From Flavobacterium humi (GTDB lineage: Bacteria; Bacteroidota; Bacteroidia; Flavobacteriales; Flavobacteriaceae): a stretch of 64,000 nt of DNA. Positions 43,618 to 53,906 of the stretch are shown here, in pieces. Location of the stretch: assembly GCF_004745595.1 (NCBI RefSeq), contig NZ_SRLH01000004.1, forward strand, positions 1 to 64,000. The letters are read 5' to 3'. Position 1 is the first letter of the stretch. Each line of letters begins with the position of its first letter. Position numbers and translations under genes: made by a program. The notes under the pieces were generated by a model. The model made no database searches. It saw nothing but the letters and a program-made list of their open reading frames with translations, and was not told the origin of the DNA.

Positions 43618-44873
43618 TTATTTTTTATCGGATTTGATGATCAACCGCAACGTAGGATCATTGGTAATGAAACTATAGAACCAGTTGAAGGCCAATTTTA
43701 ATTTGTTCCGAAAACCGACAAGTGGGATAATATGGATGAACAACCAGACTGCCCAGGCCAAAAAACCGCTGAAAAAACCTTTCGGCAAATCAACGACAGC
43801 TTTATATTTTGAGATGATGGCCATACTGCCTTTATTGTTGTAGGCAAACGCTTGTACCGGTTTTCCTTGTTCCAGATAGTTTAAGTTATCGGCCAGCTGC
43901 CGCGCCTGCTGAATGGCAACCTGGGCCAGCTGCGGATGCCCTTTGGGGTAGTTTTTGTCCGTTTCCTGCAGGCATTGGTCCCCAATAGCGAAGATGTTGC
44001 CGTATTGGGTTACCCTGTTGATCTCATCTACCAAAATCCGGCGGCCTTTTGTAATGGTTTCCGGGGATAATCCGGGCACTTTTCTTGCGATGACCCCGGA
44101 GGTCCAGATAAGCGTTGCGGCTTTTATTTTTTCCCCGGTGGAAAGAATGACCTCGTTATGGATATAGTCATTGACCAGCGTATTGAGTTTTATCTTGACA
44201 TTGAGTTTCAGCAGCACTTTGCAGGCTTCTTCCTGAGCTTTGGTACTCATGGGGCCAAGCAGGGCAGGAAGCCCGTCTACCAGGTAGATGTTTCCTAATT
44301 TGGCCCCGGCTTCAGGATAGTCTTTAACAGTAATATTGAGTGCCATTTCAGCCAGCATTCCGGCCATTTCCACACCGGTTGGACCGCCTCCTGCGATTAC
44401 AATATTGGCTAATTCTTCCTGGTCGCTTACAGTGTCGGCCCTGACGGCTTCTTCCAACTGCAGTAAAATATGGTTGCGGATATTTAGGGCATCCTCAATG
44501 GTTTTCATAGGCAATGCATTCTTCATGACATTGTCATTATCGAAGAAATTGGTTTCCGTTCCCATGGCCAGTACCAGGTAATCGTAGTGTAAGTTGCCGT
44601 TTTGTGTCTCTATCGTATTGGTTTCCGGAATAACATTTGTCAATCCGCCATAAAAAAACGGACGTTTTGGTAGCCTTGGAAAAGCTTCCGGAAAGGATAA
44701 CTGATATTGGAAGGTTCAATGAAAGCCGTTGCCACCTGATAAAGCAAAGGAGGGAAAAAATGATAATTATGCACATCCACAAGTGTTACTTCAAATTGAG
44801 GCATATGCGATAATCTCTTCGCGAGGTTCAGCCCAGCGAATCCACCTCCGGCTATGATGATTTTTTTGGCCAT
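43618..44873 (-). pseudogene. NDH-2 type NAD(P)/FAD oxidoreductase split by a frameshift
   Basis: The N-terminal part (44640-44873) has KKIIIAGGGFAGLNLAKRL (FAD site) and breaks after NVRFFMAD. The C-terminal part (43618-44643) continues in another frame: TNVIPETNTIETQNGNLHYD, LAMGTETNFF, GGGPTGVEMAG (NADH site) and FAIGDQCLQ. At 44652-44658 an A7 run (T7 on the coding strand) would restore one frame if it had one more base (giving FFYGGLTNVIP). So this is a disrupted or phase-variable type II NADH dehydrogenase, or a sequencing error. Confidence 0.9.
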
Positions 44874-44994
44874 GGTTACTTACTTTGATAAAACGTTATT
44901 CTTTGTATATCAGGTAAATGTATGGTTTTTGATAAAGAACCCGTTACAGGATTAATAAGGATCTTTATAAGATTTAAGGGCTTCTAATAGAGGG

Positions 44995-45357
44995 TTATTT
45001 CTTTTTTCCGGCTTTGGCCATCGGATTGAAATCAAGGCAGAGCTGCAGCCAATGATACAGGTCTTTTGTGCTTTTGTGGCCTTCTTCGGTTACAAAAATA
45101 TACCCTTTGATAGCTGCTTTTCCGGTAAATTCCATCGGAAGGACATGAGGCATAGTAAGGGCTTTGAGATAGGCTTCGTCCTCAATCCTGCAAAGCAGGA
45201 AATCTTCACCGGTTTTTTTGTCGATATGGGTAGCACAGCACATTTTGTCATCGACCATAAAACAAATGCCTTTGAACATTTTCTTCTCGTAGAAATTGGC
45301 GTTTTTCTGCTGGAAAAACTCCCGGATCCGTTGTACTGTATCTTCATTGAAGGCCAT
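44995..45357 (-). CDS. TfoX/Sxy N-terminal domain protein
   Basis: 120 residues. KMFKGICFMVDDKMCCATHID and PMEFTGKAAIKGYIFVTEEG match the TfoX N-terminal domain (PF04993). In proteobacteria TfoX controls competence; stand-alone domains elsewhere have unknown roles. Confidence 0.85.
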   Translation of the reverse strand: MAFNEDTVQRIREFFQQKNANFYEKKMFKGICFMVDDKMCCATHIDKKTGEDFLLCRIEDEAYLKALTMPHVLPMEFTGKAAIKGYIFVTEEGHKSTKDLYHWLQLCLDFNPMAKAGKKK

Positions 45358-45387
45358 GGTGTTTTTTGTATTGAGGATTGTTACTAT

Positions 45388-45882
45388 TTATTTTTCAAAA
45401 CGCCATTGATCTAAAACAAGCGTGATGATGGCATGAGGCCAGGTTTCAAAGTTCAATAATTTTGCACTAATGGGGATTATGCTTGTAGGTGTCCAGGTTT
45501 GGCCTTTTGGAGTGAACATCAATGCATTATAATTTAAATTTTTCTCAAATGGATTTTGTACGGTAAGCATTGTAGTGATGTTTTTCCTGTCTTCTGCATC
45601 TTGGGTAAATTCAATTTCGATTGTTCTTTTTGGGTTGATATTTTGCTCCACAACCTTCATTTTTGAGATAGTATCTGCGGTAATTTCACATTCAACATAT
45701 ATTTTTTCACCACAATAAATCTGTAGTATTTTTTCCTTGACAAAATAAGGGCTCTCTGGGATTTCAGCTTTATAATCTTGCGTTTCATTTGCCGCAATGT
45801 GTAACGTAAAAGCCTTCCGGTTGTTTTGGGCAATAGAAAGAGTTGTAATGAATAGCGTGAAAAGTAATAAGAAATGTTTCAT
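45388..45882 (-). CDS. Secreted hypothetical protein
   Basis: 164 residues with a signal peptide (cleavage near SIA/Q). Beta-rich mature part. No family recognised. Lies between the TfoX-like and VOC genes on the same strand. Confidence 0.7.
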   Translation of the reverse strand: MKHFLLLFTLFITTLSIAQNNRKAFTLHIAANETQDYKAEIPESPYFVKEKILQIYCGEKIYVECEITADTISKMKVVEQNINPKRTIEIEFTQDAEDRKNITTMLTVQNPFEKNLNYNALMFTPKGQTWTPTSIIPISAKLLNFETWPHAIITLVLDQWRFEK

Positions 45883-45944
45883 AGTTTTGGGTTATACAAA
45901 GGCGTTTTTTGTATTGATGGTTATATGATTGGTACCGAAACCTT

Positions 45945-46472
45945 TTATTTTGTCGTACTGCTGCCTATTTTTTTGCCAAGTTTCTCAAATTCGATATCGT
46001 TGGGTTCCCAAAGCTCGATTTTATTGCCTTCGATATCCATGATATGGACAAATTTGCCATATTCGACCGTTTCAATGCTATCAGTTATGGTAACGCCTTC
46101 TTTTTTAAGCTGCCCGATCAGCCTCTCCAAATCTGCCACTCGGTAATTGATCATGAATTCTTTGACGGAAGGTTCAAAATATTTTGTCTTTTCCGAAAAA
46201 GGGCTCCATTGGGAATAGCCTTTTTTGGTATTGTCAGCGGCTTGCCTCCATTCGAAGACTGTTCCATACTGGTTTGTTTTGAGCCCCAGGTGTGCCTGGT
46301 ACCATTCCCGCATTTTTTTAGGGTCTTTGCATTTGAAGAAAATCCCTCCGATTCCCGTCACTTTTTTAAACGTTTCTTCTTCCGCAGCCGAATTGACCAT
46401 TATGGTCTTGGCCCCAAAACCGAAACCGAAAGAAATCAAAACAGTAAGTAGCAGTATGCTGTGTTTTTTCAT
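45945..46472 (-). CDS. VOC-superfamily protein with N-terminal signal/anchor
   Basis: 175 residues. An N-terminal hydrophobic segment (residues 5-22) precedes a VOC domain very like that at 41918 (VTGIGGIFFKCKDPKKMREW, FMINYRVADLERLIGQLKKEG, VHIMDIEGNKIELWEPN). Exported or anchored copy of a duplicated gene. Confidence 0.85.
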   Translation of the reverse strand: MKKHSILLLTVLISFGFGFGAKTIMVNSAAEEETFKKVTGIGGIFFKCKDPKKMREWYQAHLGLKTNQYGTVFEWRQAADNTKKGYSQWSPFSEKTKYFEPSVKEFMINYRVADLERLIGQLKKEGVTITDSIETVEYGKFVHIMDIEGNKIELWEPNDIEFEKLGKKIGSSTTK

Positions 46473-46502
46473 TTTTTTACAAGTTATAGTATTGCCACGT
46501 TT

Positions 46503-46952
46503 TTACGCATCCGGGATTTCAGGTTCTACCAATTTAATCAGTTTCTCTAAAGATTCCTGCCATCCCAAATAGCACATTTCGGTTGGGATAACTGCCGGGA
46601 TGCCTTCCTGGATGATGGTAAGCTCGGTGCCGCAGGACACTTTTTTAAACCAGATCGATGTTAGCATCTCTCCCGGCAGGTTCGGATCATCAAACCGGTC
46701 GGTATGCTTTATAAATTCATTGGGTTTGATCTCAAGATATTCCCCGCCAAACGAATGGCTGTTACCGGTAGAGAAGTTGGTAAAAGACATTTTATAACTT
46801 CCCCCTGTTTTGACATCCATGCTGTGCACCGTGCATAAAAAACCATACGGCGGGAGCCAGAAAGCCATAGCACCGGCTTCTGTAAACGCCCGGTAAACTT
46901 TCCCGGGAGCTACTTTGATGACCCGGTGTAATGTTACACTGTTTGTTGACAT
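46503..46952 (-). CDS. SRPBCC/AHSA1-type protein
   Basis: 149 residues: LHRVIKVAPGKVYRAFTEAGAM at the N-terminus, central GGEYLEIKPNEFIKHTDRF and C-terminal GWQESLEKLIKLVEPE, as in AHSA1-like ligand-binding proteins. Substrate unknown. Confidence 0.87.
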   Translation of the reverse strand: MSTNSVTLHRVIKVAPGKVYRAFTEAGAMAFWLPPYGFLCTVHSMDVKTGGSYKMSFTNFSTGNSHSFGGEYLEIKPNEFIKHTDRFDDPNLPGEMLTSIWFKKVSCGTELTIIQEGIPAVIPTEMCYLGWQESLEKLIKLVEPEIPDA

Positions 46953-47079
46953 GATTATCGATTTTATAGTTAGTATTCCTTTTTAATCGTGGTAACCAAT
47001 GGGATGATACCTACAAATATACGGAAAGTTTGGAAGGGAAGGTTTGAAAAAAGGAAGTATGGTGACTCCAAGTATCTGC

Positions 47080-47430
47080 TTATTTCCTTAAAATCTTATC
47101 CATGGTTTTTCCTTTGGCCAATTCATCAATCAGTTTGTCCAGGTAACGGACTTTTTGCATGAGTTTGTCCTCGATTTCTTCTACGCGGTATCCGCAAATG
47201 ACACCGGTAATTTTGGAAACATTAGGATTAAGCAGTGGTGCTTGGGCAAAAAAGGTTTCAAAATCGCTTTTATTGTCAATATGCTGCTGCAAGGTTTGGG
47301 TATCGTAGCCGGTGAGCCAAAACAGGATCTCATCTACTTCTGCTTTGGTACGGCCCTTTTTCTCTGCCTTGGCGATGTAGAGTGGATAAACGCTGGCAAA
47401 TACCATTTTGTATACTCTTGTATTGTCCAT
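47080..47430 (-). CDS. DUF2200 protein
   Basis: 116 residues. [30 protein letters not shown] and [21 protein letters not shown] are characteristic of DUF2200. Function unknown; 14 bp after the rhomboid gene on the same strand. Confidence 0.88.
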   Translation of the reverse strand: MDNTRVYKMVFASVYPLYIAKAEKKGRTKAEVDEILFWLTGYDTQTLQQHIDNKSDFETFFAQAPLLNPNVSKITGVICGYRVEEIEDKLMQKVRYLDKLIDELAKGKTMDKILRK

Positions 47431-47444
47431 TGTAATTGCTTGTT

Positions 47445-48284
47445 TTATTTAGAGAATTCCTCTAGTTTTTCTTTTTCTTTTGCCGTAAGGCTGTTTATTC
47501 CTTTTTTCCCGATTTTTTCTAGTATCTCATCAATTTCTTTTTGTTGGTTTACTTTTTGTTCGTTGTACCGATGCTCAATGGAATAGTATTTTTTCTTCGT
47601 CTTAAAGAAAATATCAGATTCTATAAGAAGCAGGTGGGGTTTGTTGATAATCAGTATGATAAATAACAAAGTAGGTATCGTAACAACAAGGATGGGAATG
47701 TAATTTACGGAAATTACGCCGGGATTAAGGATAATTGCGATAATCATTCCCAGGAACGCGCCTCCTAAATGTGCCTCATGGCCAATGTTGTCTCTTTTGG
47801 ATTTAATCCCGTACAGTGTAATCCCGACAAATAGCAATCCGAACAGCCAGCCGGGAACATAAATCGGTAAAATAAACAAACTCGTTTCGATTCCCGGTAC
47901 CATTGCGATAGTGGCGAAAATAACCCCGCATACCGCTCCCGAAGCACCAACAGCGGAATAATCACCATATGCTTTATGGATAAATAAAGAGAACAGGTTG
48001 CCGCCAATTAAGCTTCCGAAATATACCAGCAGGAAAGGGAAAACCCCAATTGTGACCGATAATAATTCTGCGAAGGAATAAAATGTCACCATGTTTAAAA
48101 GCAAGTGCATCCAATCAACATGCAGGAACCCGGATGATACCAGCCTGAAATATTCTTTGCGGACCAGAATGGAATCTACTTCAAACTTGTATTTTTCTAA
48201 AAACGACCTTTCCTTAAAACCTTTATAAGAAATAAGGCCATTCGCTATTATAATGATAAAAACCAGGAGTACATGTATTGTCAT
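47445..48284 (-). CDS. Rhomboid-family intramembrane serine protease
   Basis: 279 residues with six or more membrane helices. Catalytic Ser in [11 protein letters not shown] and His in [13 protein letters not shown]; HxxHLLLNM motif in [11 protein letters not shown] basic cytosolic tail (residues about 220-279) follows. It cleaves membrane substrates; none known here. Confidence 0.92.
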   Translation of the reverse strand: MTIHVLLVFIIIIANGLISYKGFKERSFLEKYKFEVDSILVRKEYFRLVSSGFLHVDWMHLLLNMVTFYSFAELLSVTIGVFPFLLVYFGSLIGGNLFSLFIHKAYGDYSAVGASGAVCGVIFATIAMVPGIETSLFILPIYVPGWLFGLLFVGITLYGIKSKRDNIGHEAHLGGAFLGMIIAIILNPGVISVNYIPILVVTIPTLLFIILIINKPHLLLIESDIFFKTKKKYYSIEHRYNEQKVNQQKEIDEILEKIGKKGINSLTAKEKEKLEEFSK

Positions 48285-48338
48285 TTCTGTTGTAAATTTT
48301 AAAATAAACTCATTTAATCATTAAATTTTAATGCTAAT

Positions 48339-48980
48339 TTACCGTTTCTTCTTTTCCTTTCTTCTCTTCGAAGCAATATAAAAAGAGGCAAATATCAGCA
48401 ATGGTATTTTAAAGAAAAGCAATATGAATGCAGTCAAGGGAGCGAAAAAACAAACAATCACCGAAACCAGCCCGTTTAGCATGTCCAGGTTGAACATCAC
48501 CTGGTAACGCTTTTGGTGTTCTTCGTCTATATCTTCGGGATCTATAAAACCCTTCCTGTCCAAAACCGAATAATCCCAAAGGAAATTCTGCAAAATCGAG
48601 ATCAGGAAAATATTCAAAGAATAGCAAAACACCGCGGCGGTATCGGTTATATGGTCGCTCAATATACTGGTCGAGAAAGGCAATACAACAATAAAAAACA
48701 GCCAGGCATGGTTGTACCAGATAAGGCGCCCGTCCATTTTTTTGATATAGGTAAAGAGCTGGTGGTGTGTATTCCAAAACCCTAAAATATTAATAAACGA
48801 AAGCACAAAGGCCAGGTATTTATGCCAGGGTCTGATCAGGTCCGTAAAATTGAACGGTTGCCCGGCGGGAATGTCTATCTTCAAGTCCAGTGCCAATAAC
48901 GTTATGGCGATGGCCACCACTGCATCACTAAAAAACAATACCCTTTCGTATGGGAGTTCTTTTTTTTCGATTTTCTTCAT
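48339..48980 (-). CDS. TMEM175-family (DUF1211) potassium channel-like protein
   Basis: About 213 residues (start at 48980; 49010 is an alternative). The first helix has RVLFFSDAVVAIAITLLALD, the RxxxFSDA signature of TMEM175 channels. Six membrane segments. Bacterial members conduct K+. Confidence 0.88.
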   Translation of the reverse strand: MKKIEKKELPYERVLFFSDAVVAIAITLLALDLKIDIPAGQPFNFTDLIRPWHKYLAFVLSFINILGFWNTHHQLFTYIKKMDGRLIWYNHAWLFFIVVLPFSTSILSDHITDTAAVFCYSLNIFLISILQNFLWDYSVLDRKGFIDPEDIDEEHQKRYQVMFNLDMLNGLVSVIVCFFAPLTAFILLFFKIPLLIFASFYIASKRRKEKKKR

Positions 48981-49057
48981 GAGGAATCTCTTTCGGGTTT
49001 TGACTTGCATCCGATGATTATCAGAATCAAAACGGGATCACGTATTTTTAGTAGCGT

Positions 49058-49435
49058 TTACAGGACATGGTGTGCCAGGACTTTCTGCACTTCATATACA
49101 TTCACTGATTTGTTGAACTGTGCCCGGATACTCGGCTGCGCTTCGCTGGAAATCCAGATTTTAAGTTCCGCATCAAGTTCGAAAGAACCGGCCGTTTCGA
49201 TACTGAACCTCGAAATGCTTTTATAAGAAATCGATTTGTATTCCGTTTTGTTACCAGTAATTCCCTGTACGTTTATGAATATCAGTCTTTTATTGGTGAA
49301 GATGAATGTATCGCGGATCAATTTGAAGCCCAGTTCGATCTGTTCGTTGTCAGCAAGCAGCTGGTTGTATTTTTTATTAAGCTCGTCCGGATTGACAGCT
49401 CCGGCGTTTCCAAGTAGTGCAGAGAAAATCCCCAT
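49058..49435 (-). CDS. Bacterial PH-domain (bPH/DUF1696) protein
   Basis: 125 residues. LIRDTFIFTNKRLIFINVQG and YKSISYKSISRFSIETAGSF match the PH_Shq/bPH_1 family (PF08000). Cytosolic; cellular role unknown. Confidence 0.87.
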   Translation of the reverse strand: MGIFSALLGNAGAVNPDELNKKYNQLLADNEQIELGFKLIRDTFIFTNKRLIFINVQGITGNKTEYKSISYKSISRFSIETAGSFELDAELKIWISSEAQPSIRAQFNKSVNVYEVQKVLAHHVL

Positions 49436-49601
49436 GTTTTTAAATTGTTTTATTGATTATTAAAGTTAGTCGCATCGGTTTAATGCCTAATGATGGGCAC
49501 TCGCAAATATACCGAAAAGATTGGAAGAAAATGCCCTTTTGGTTTTCCAGCGGATTTTTTTGATGGGCTGTTTTGTTTTCTGTCTTATGCCCGAAAAAGG
49601 T

Positions 49602-50222
49602 TCATAAAACAAGGTTTGGCCCGCCCACCTGGCGGAAAGTCAAATTGATCCTCGGCAATACATCCCTGGCGGTTTTAGGTACCTGATGTTCCCAAAAACT
49701 GTTTGTGCTTCCGGCCATTAATAAAAAAGTGCCATGGTGCAGGGGAATTTCTACCTGCGGTATGTTTTTCAGGGATTTATGGCGCAAACGGAACAGCCGG
49801 GTTTCCCCAAAAGTAACTGAGGCAATAATCATGTTTTTGTTGCTGCTGGGCGTTTTATCGCTGTGCCACGCCACGCCATCTTTGCCATTGCGGTACAGGT
49901 TGAGCAAAACCGCGTTGAATTGTATCTGTGTTTCTTTTTGGACACGCTCCCGGATCTCAAGCAGTTCCGCCGGCCACTCCTTACCGGTTTTGTCATTAGC
50001 CCCATACCAGGCTACCATGCGCGGAGCGGTCACTACTTTGTCGTACATGGGCATTTCATATTCGTGCCAAACCGTATTGTGGAGCAAGCTGTTGTAATAA
50101 CGATCCGACTCTTCTTTGGAAAAAAAGTTGTCAATAAGCATCAGGTCGGCATCGGGAAGGTCGAATGTTTTTTTGCCACCGGTCCCTTGCGTAAATAGTG
50201 CTGTGTCGTCAAATAATATCAT
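49602..50222 (-). CDS. alkB: AlkB-like Fe(II)/2-oxoglutarate dioxygenase
   Basis: 206 residues. Metal ligands: WHSDKTPSSN (HxD) and later WEHQVPK (His), then RINLTFR with the 2-oxoglutarate Arg. LNLYRNGKDGVAWHSD is the family signature. It repairs alkylated nucleic acid bases by oxidative dealkylation. Confidence 0.92.
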   Translation of the reverse strand: MILFDDTALFTQGTGGKKTFDLPDADLMLIDNFFSKEESDRYYNSLLHNTVWHEYEMPMYDKVVTAPRMVAWYGANDKTGKEWPAELLEIRERVQKETQIQFNAVLLNLYRNGKDGVAWHSDKTPSSNKNMIIASVTFGETRLFRLRHKSLKNIPQVEIPLHHGTFLLMAGSTNSFWEHQVPKTARDVLPRINLTFRQVGGPNLVL

Positions 50223-50273
50223 ATTTTCCTTATTTTGTCTTACGAATGCCTTGTCTGTGGAAGCGATGTCCTT

Positions 50274-51650
50274 TTATTTTTCAAACGGCATGTTCTTTAC
50301 CTTTCCGGGATGTTTTTCAGCATAATTATTGATCAAATGCATGATGTATTGATTACTTCTGTAAGGCGTAACATAGTCCTTTACCGCCGAAGGTTCGGCA
50401 AACCCGTCATCTGAAGTAATATAGCCCATACCGTAAAAATGGCCTTTTTCCACCCAGATGCAACTGCGTTCCTCCGCAGACCGTCCTTTATCAATAATAG
50501 CAAAACTGGACCTCTTATGCCGCAAAAAATCAATGGCGTTTTCAATTTGCGTATTATGATGGCTTACTTCCGGCAAATCGGCAAGGGTATTGTTTTGGAA
50601 GGTTTCGCCTTCGCTTATACTGCCGTAACTGCAGAACCGGTTGTCTATCTTGAATTGTTCCGCCAGGCTTCGCAGCAGGTTTATCCCATCATATAGCGTA
50701 TTGAAAGACTCGAGGCAGGAATGGAACTTACCCAGCTTTCCAATGGCCAGGTGTTTGTAACCGCTGCGAGCTTCGTATTCGTAAAGCCCGTATTTCGGTT
50801 CAAAGCGTTTTAACGCCCTGTTATAGGCGGGCCATAATTTCTTGATTTCGGAACATTCCAATAAAAGGGCCATGAGTTCCGTGGCACAAACCTCAAAGGA
50901 AATCCCGTGTATCTCCCGTAAGAAATGTTGCCGTTGCGGTTTCACGTTATGCCCGCTGAAATGCGAAGCCACACGCTTTTTTAAATTGACCGCCTTGCCT
51001 ACATAAATCACTTTTTTTACCTGGTCATGAAAGTAATATACACCTGGTTTTTCAGGCAGTTGTTCAAAATCTTCGGGAGGCAAATTAGGAGGCAGGCGCT
51101 GGTCTTGGGCGGTTTTTTTAATCATTTTCCCAATCTCGTCCTCGCTGTCCCATTCCAACAACCGCGAGAACAATATGGCTGTAGCCTCGGCATCACCTCC
51201 GGCACGGTGCTGGTTTTTTATGGGGATATCCAGGGAATGGCAAAGTTTTCCCAAACTGTACGAAGCCAGCCCGGGTTTTATTTTCCTTGCCGCCCGCACG
51301 GTGCAGAGTTTCCTCGCCGTCCACTTAAAACCGGCTTCTTCCAGCTGGTGCCTTACAAAAGAATAATCGAAATTGACATTATGGGCCACAAATACCCTGC
51401 CGGTAAGCATTTGCATTATTTTTTCCGAAACAGCATCAAATATAGGTGCATCCCGTACCATTTCGTTATTAATGCCGGTCAGGGCAAAAATAGGAAGTGG
51501 TATTTCTTTTTCCGGGTTGACCAATGTTTCCCAGCGGTCAATCACCTCTGTCCCGTCGTGGATGATAATGGCAATTTCCGTAATGCGGCTGCCACTGGCG
51601 TTGCCTCCCGTGGTTTCAATATCTACTATCGCATATTCCTGTTTTTTCAT
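50274..51650 (-). CDS. DnaQ-like exonuclease fused to GIY-YIG (Cho/UvrC-like) nuclease
   Basis: About 458 residues (start at 51650, 51665 possible). The N-terminal DEDDh exonuclease shows VDIETTGG, AHNVNFDYSFVRHQ and HRAGGDAEAT. A linker leads to GIY-YIG: KPGVYYFHDQVKKVIYVGKA and LKKRVASHF. This fusion occurs in Bacteroidetes and other phyla and is thought to take part in DNA repair. Divergent from a LexA-like gene. Confidence 0.93.
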   Translation of the reverse strand: MKKQEYAIVDIETTGGNASGSRITEIAIIIHDGTEVIDRWETLVNPEKEIPLPIFALTGINNEMVRDAPIFDAVSEKIMQMLTGRVFVAHNVNFDYSFVRHQLEEAGFKWTARKLCTVRAARKIKPGLASYSLGKLCHSLDIPIKNQHRAGGDAEATAILFSRLLEWDSEDEIGKMIKKTAQDQRLPPNLPPEDFEQLPEKPGVYYFHDQVKKVIYVGKAVNLKKRVASHFSGHNVKPQRQHFLREIHGISFEVCATELMALLLECSEIKKLWPAYNRALKRFEPKYGLYEYEARSGYKHLAIGKLGKFHSCLESFNTLYDGINLLRSLAEQFKIDNRFCSYGSISEGETFQNNTLADLPEVSHHNTQIENAIDFLRHKRSSFAIIDKGRSAEERSCIWVEKGHFYGMGYITSDDGFAEPSAVKDYVTPYRSNQYIMHLINNYAEKHPGKVKNMPFEK

Positions 51651-51765
51651 ACAAAATGACGGCAATCGCTCTTTTAAAATGTTGATGATGAATATATTTT
51701 ACAAAATTAGGACGTTGCATCCTTAAAATAAGTATTTTTGTAGTGACTTAAAATCCCTTTAACAT

Positions 51766-52536
51766 ATGTTGTATATTTCTGACAATTTGAAATGGCTAAG
51801 GAACAAGCGGAATTTGTCGCAGCAGGAAGTGGCTGACGGGATGAAATTGCCCGTAGACCGGTACAAGAAGTATGAATATGGAAAAAATGTCCCGCCGGCA
51901 GAAACACTACTGCTCATTTCCCGTTATTACCATATCAGCATTGATTTGCTCCTTACCATAGATTTACGGAAAATTTCCATAGACAACCTGCTCCAGCTGG
52001 AAGACAACCGGATTGTCCTGCCGATAACCGTAGACCAAAACGGGGACAATCTAATCGAGATAATCCCTCATAAAGCCCGGGCGGGATACCTAACCGGTTA
52101 TGCCGATGCCGAATTCATAGAAAACCTGCAGCAAATCTCATTACCCTTTTTAGGGCCGGGAAAAATGAGGGCGTTTCCTATCGGGGGCGATTCGATGCCA
52201 CCCCACACGGATTCCACTTTTATTGTCGGGAAATATATCGAGAACCTGGGCGAGATAAAAAAAGACAAAACCTACATACTGATTACCTTAAGCGAAGGAA
52301 TTACTTATAAGCGCCTGCATAGCAAAAATGCTGAAGCCGTTTTGGTCGAACCCGACAACATCGTATATTCTCCCTATGAAATCAAGCTTTCGGATATCCT
52401 GGAAATTTGGGAATATGTAGCCCACATCGGGCGTGATGACAGCAAACAGCAATCCCCCGAACCCGAAAGCGTCAAAGAAATGTTCCTGGAACTCAAACGG
52501 GACATATACGATTTGAAAACGCAGTATAGTAAATGA
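51766..52536 (+). CDS. LexA/CI-like repressor (XRE HTH plus S24 peptidase)
   Basis: 256 residues. HTH at residues about 6-60 (LRNKRNLSQQEVADGMKLP). The S24 half has a likely self-cleavage site ARAGY (Ala106-Gly107), nucleophile FPIGGDSMP (Ser143) and Lys182 in ITYKRLHS. Could be SOS-cleaved. It stands 115 bp from the divergent exonuclease-GIY-YIG gene, which it may repress. Confidence 0.9.
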   Translation: MLYISDNLKWLRNKRNLSQQEVADGMKLPVDRYKKYEYGKNVPPAETLLLISRYYHISIDLLLTIDLRKISIDNLLQLEDNRIVLPITVDQNGDNLIEIIPHKARAGYLTGYADAEFIENLQQISLPFLGPGKMRAFPIGGDSMPPHTDSTFIVGKYIENLGEIKKDKTYILITLSEGITYKRLHSKNAEAVLVEPDNIVYSPYEIKLSDILEIWEYVAHIGRDDSKQQSPEPESVKEMFLELKRDIYDLKTQYSK

Positions 52537-52580
52537 GAGTAGAAGAGTCAAGAGCAAAGAGAATAGAACATAGAACATAG

Positions 52581-52931
52581 AAGTAACCTCCCCAACCTTT
52601 CCACGCCTTCCACATCGCCCTCACAGCATAATCCGTAGAAAACAACAAATCATGAAGCGGCAGCTTTCCGCGAAGACGAGGAGGTACGACGAGCGGCTCG
52701 GAACGCGGAGTGGAATGATTTGGTAGTTTTCAGGATTGTGATGTGCAGGCTTGATTTTTGGTACTTTGCATCAAGGCAAAGTACAAGAAGAAAATCCTTC
52801 CGTACATTTTAAGTAAAAAACAATCAGGCTTGATTTTTTGTTTCTTTTAGTTCACTGTGAATTTATTTTTATCGGTGTTCACTGAACCTCATGCTTCGGT
52901 TTGCATCAAGACAAAGTACAAAGGAAAAACC
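52581..52931. repeat. 350-bp direct repeat, copy 1
   Basis: About 90% identical to 53907-54257. It includes the hairpin GTACTTTGC / GCAAAGTAC with a 6-nt loop and a CGGAACGCGGAGTGG segment. Preceded by a purine-rich tract (52537-52580). No coding capacity seen. Confidence 0.9.
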
Positions 52932-52935
52932 TATT

Positions 52936-53727
52936 CTAAACAACTATTCCATACGCCTCACAAAAAGCCTTTGTAATATACTCATTAGAGCAATACACAT
53001 ACCCGTTGTCGCAAAAATCCGTGCCCCAGCTGTTACGTACGATAAAATAATCTTCGGTATACCCAACAATAGCAACAGCGTGGCCGCCGTCTACACTTTC
53101 CGTGTCATACACTTCAAATTTATGCTCCGAAGTCCTGACCCATTGGCTGTCCGTATCTACCAAAGCCAGTACAGGCCCCTGGCTCGATATCCACATGCGC
53201 AGGAAATCCACGTTGCAGTCGTCATTATTGATAACCCGGTAATATCCTTTGATCCTCAACTGGGAAGCCAAATCGGAGAATTCTGTAGTTTGGAATTTCA
53301 CGCTGAATTCCTCAGGATCCAACGGCAGGTCTTTTTCATGGACCGCTCCATATTTCCGCAATACATCCAGGGCCGCCTTCAGGCATACACCGGTATAAAT
53401 ATCGGCAGAAGTAGTGGTCTCATCCGCATCGGTATCTTTAGCAGCCATCCAGGTCAGCCAGGAAGATAATTGGTCTTCTTTACTAATCCTGTTTGCCTTC
53501 ACAAGGTGCCATCGGAGCAATCCGTGCGTCGAAGCCCAGCCAACACAGGCCGAAGTATCTAGCTGGTCCCCAATTTCCCACCAATCTTCCCGCAGGTCAA
53601 AACTCTGGGGAAAGTTCATATTTACAAGCCCTTCGGCAATTGCCTTATCAAGCGTCCAGTCATTTTCTTTATCAAAAGAAGGAACACAATTTAAAATTCT
53701 ACCTGTTACACGGCCTCCTGCTGGCAT
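52936..53727 (-). CDS. Papain-family (C1) cysteine protease
   Basis: 263 residues, no signal peptide or propeptide. Catalytic Cys in LDTSACVGWASTHG (residue about 61), His in GGHAVAIVGY, Asn in NSWGTDFCDNGY: a complete C1 triad. Short, as in bleomycin hydrolase-unrelated bacterial C1 members. It is flanked on both sides by the 350-bp direct repeats, which suggests mobility. Target unknown. Confidence 0.92.
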   Translation of the reverse strand: MPAGGRVTGRILNCVPSFDKENDWTLDKAIAEGLVNMNFPQSFDLREDWWEIGDQLDTSACVGWASTHGLLRWHLVKANRISKEDQLSSWLTWMAAKDTDADETTTSADIYTGVCLKAALDVLRKYGAVHEKDLPLDPEEFSVKFQTTEFSDLASQLRIKGYYRVINNDDCNVDFLRMWISSQGPVLALVDTDSQWVRTSEHKFEVYDTESVDGGHAVAIVGYTEDYFIVRNSWGTDFCDNGYVYCSNEYITKAFCEAYGIVV

Positions 53728-53820
53728 ACAAATTCGGTTTTAGTTACTAGATGGTTTGTTTGTAAAGCAAATATAATAAACCCCTGTGTGGAAATTTTTA
53801 CGTACTAATACGTGTTGTGA

Positions 53821-53906
53821 GGCAGCAAGAGGCAAGAAGCAAGAGGCAAGAACAAAGAGCAAAGAGCAAAGAGCAAAGAGCAAAGAGCAAAGAGCAAAGA
53901 GTCAAG
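53821..53906. repeat. Heptanucleotide purine-rich tandem repeats
   Basis: Seven or so copies of AGCAAAG (for example at 53856-53900) with related flanks GGCAAGA. Similar 7-bp tracts occur at 7337-7480 and 52537-52580. Confidence 0.8.

Noticed and set aside
51027..51726. Plus-strand frames opposite the exonuclease-GIY-YIG gene
   Set aside because: Shadows of a gene with well-defined catalytic motifs.
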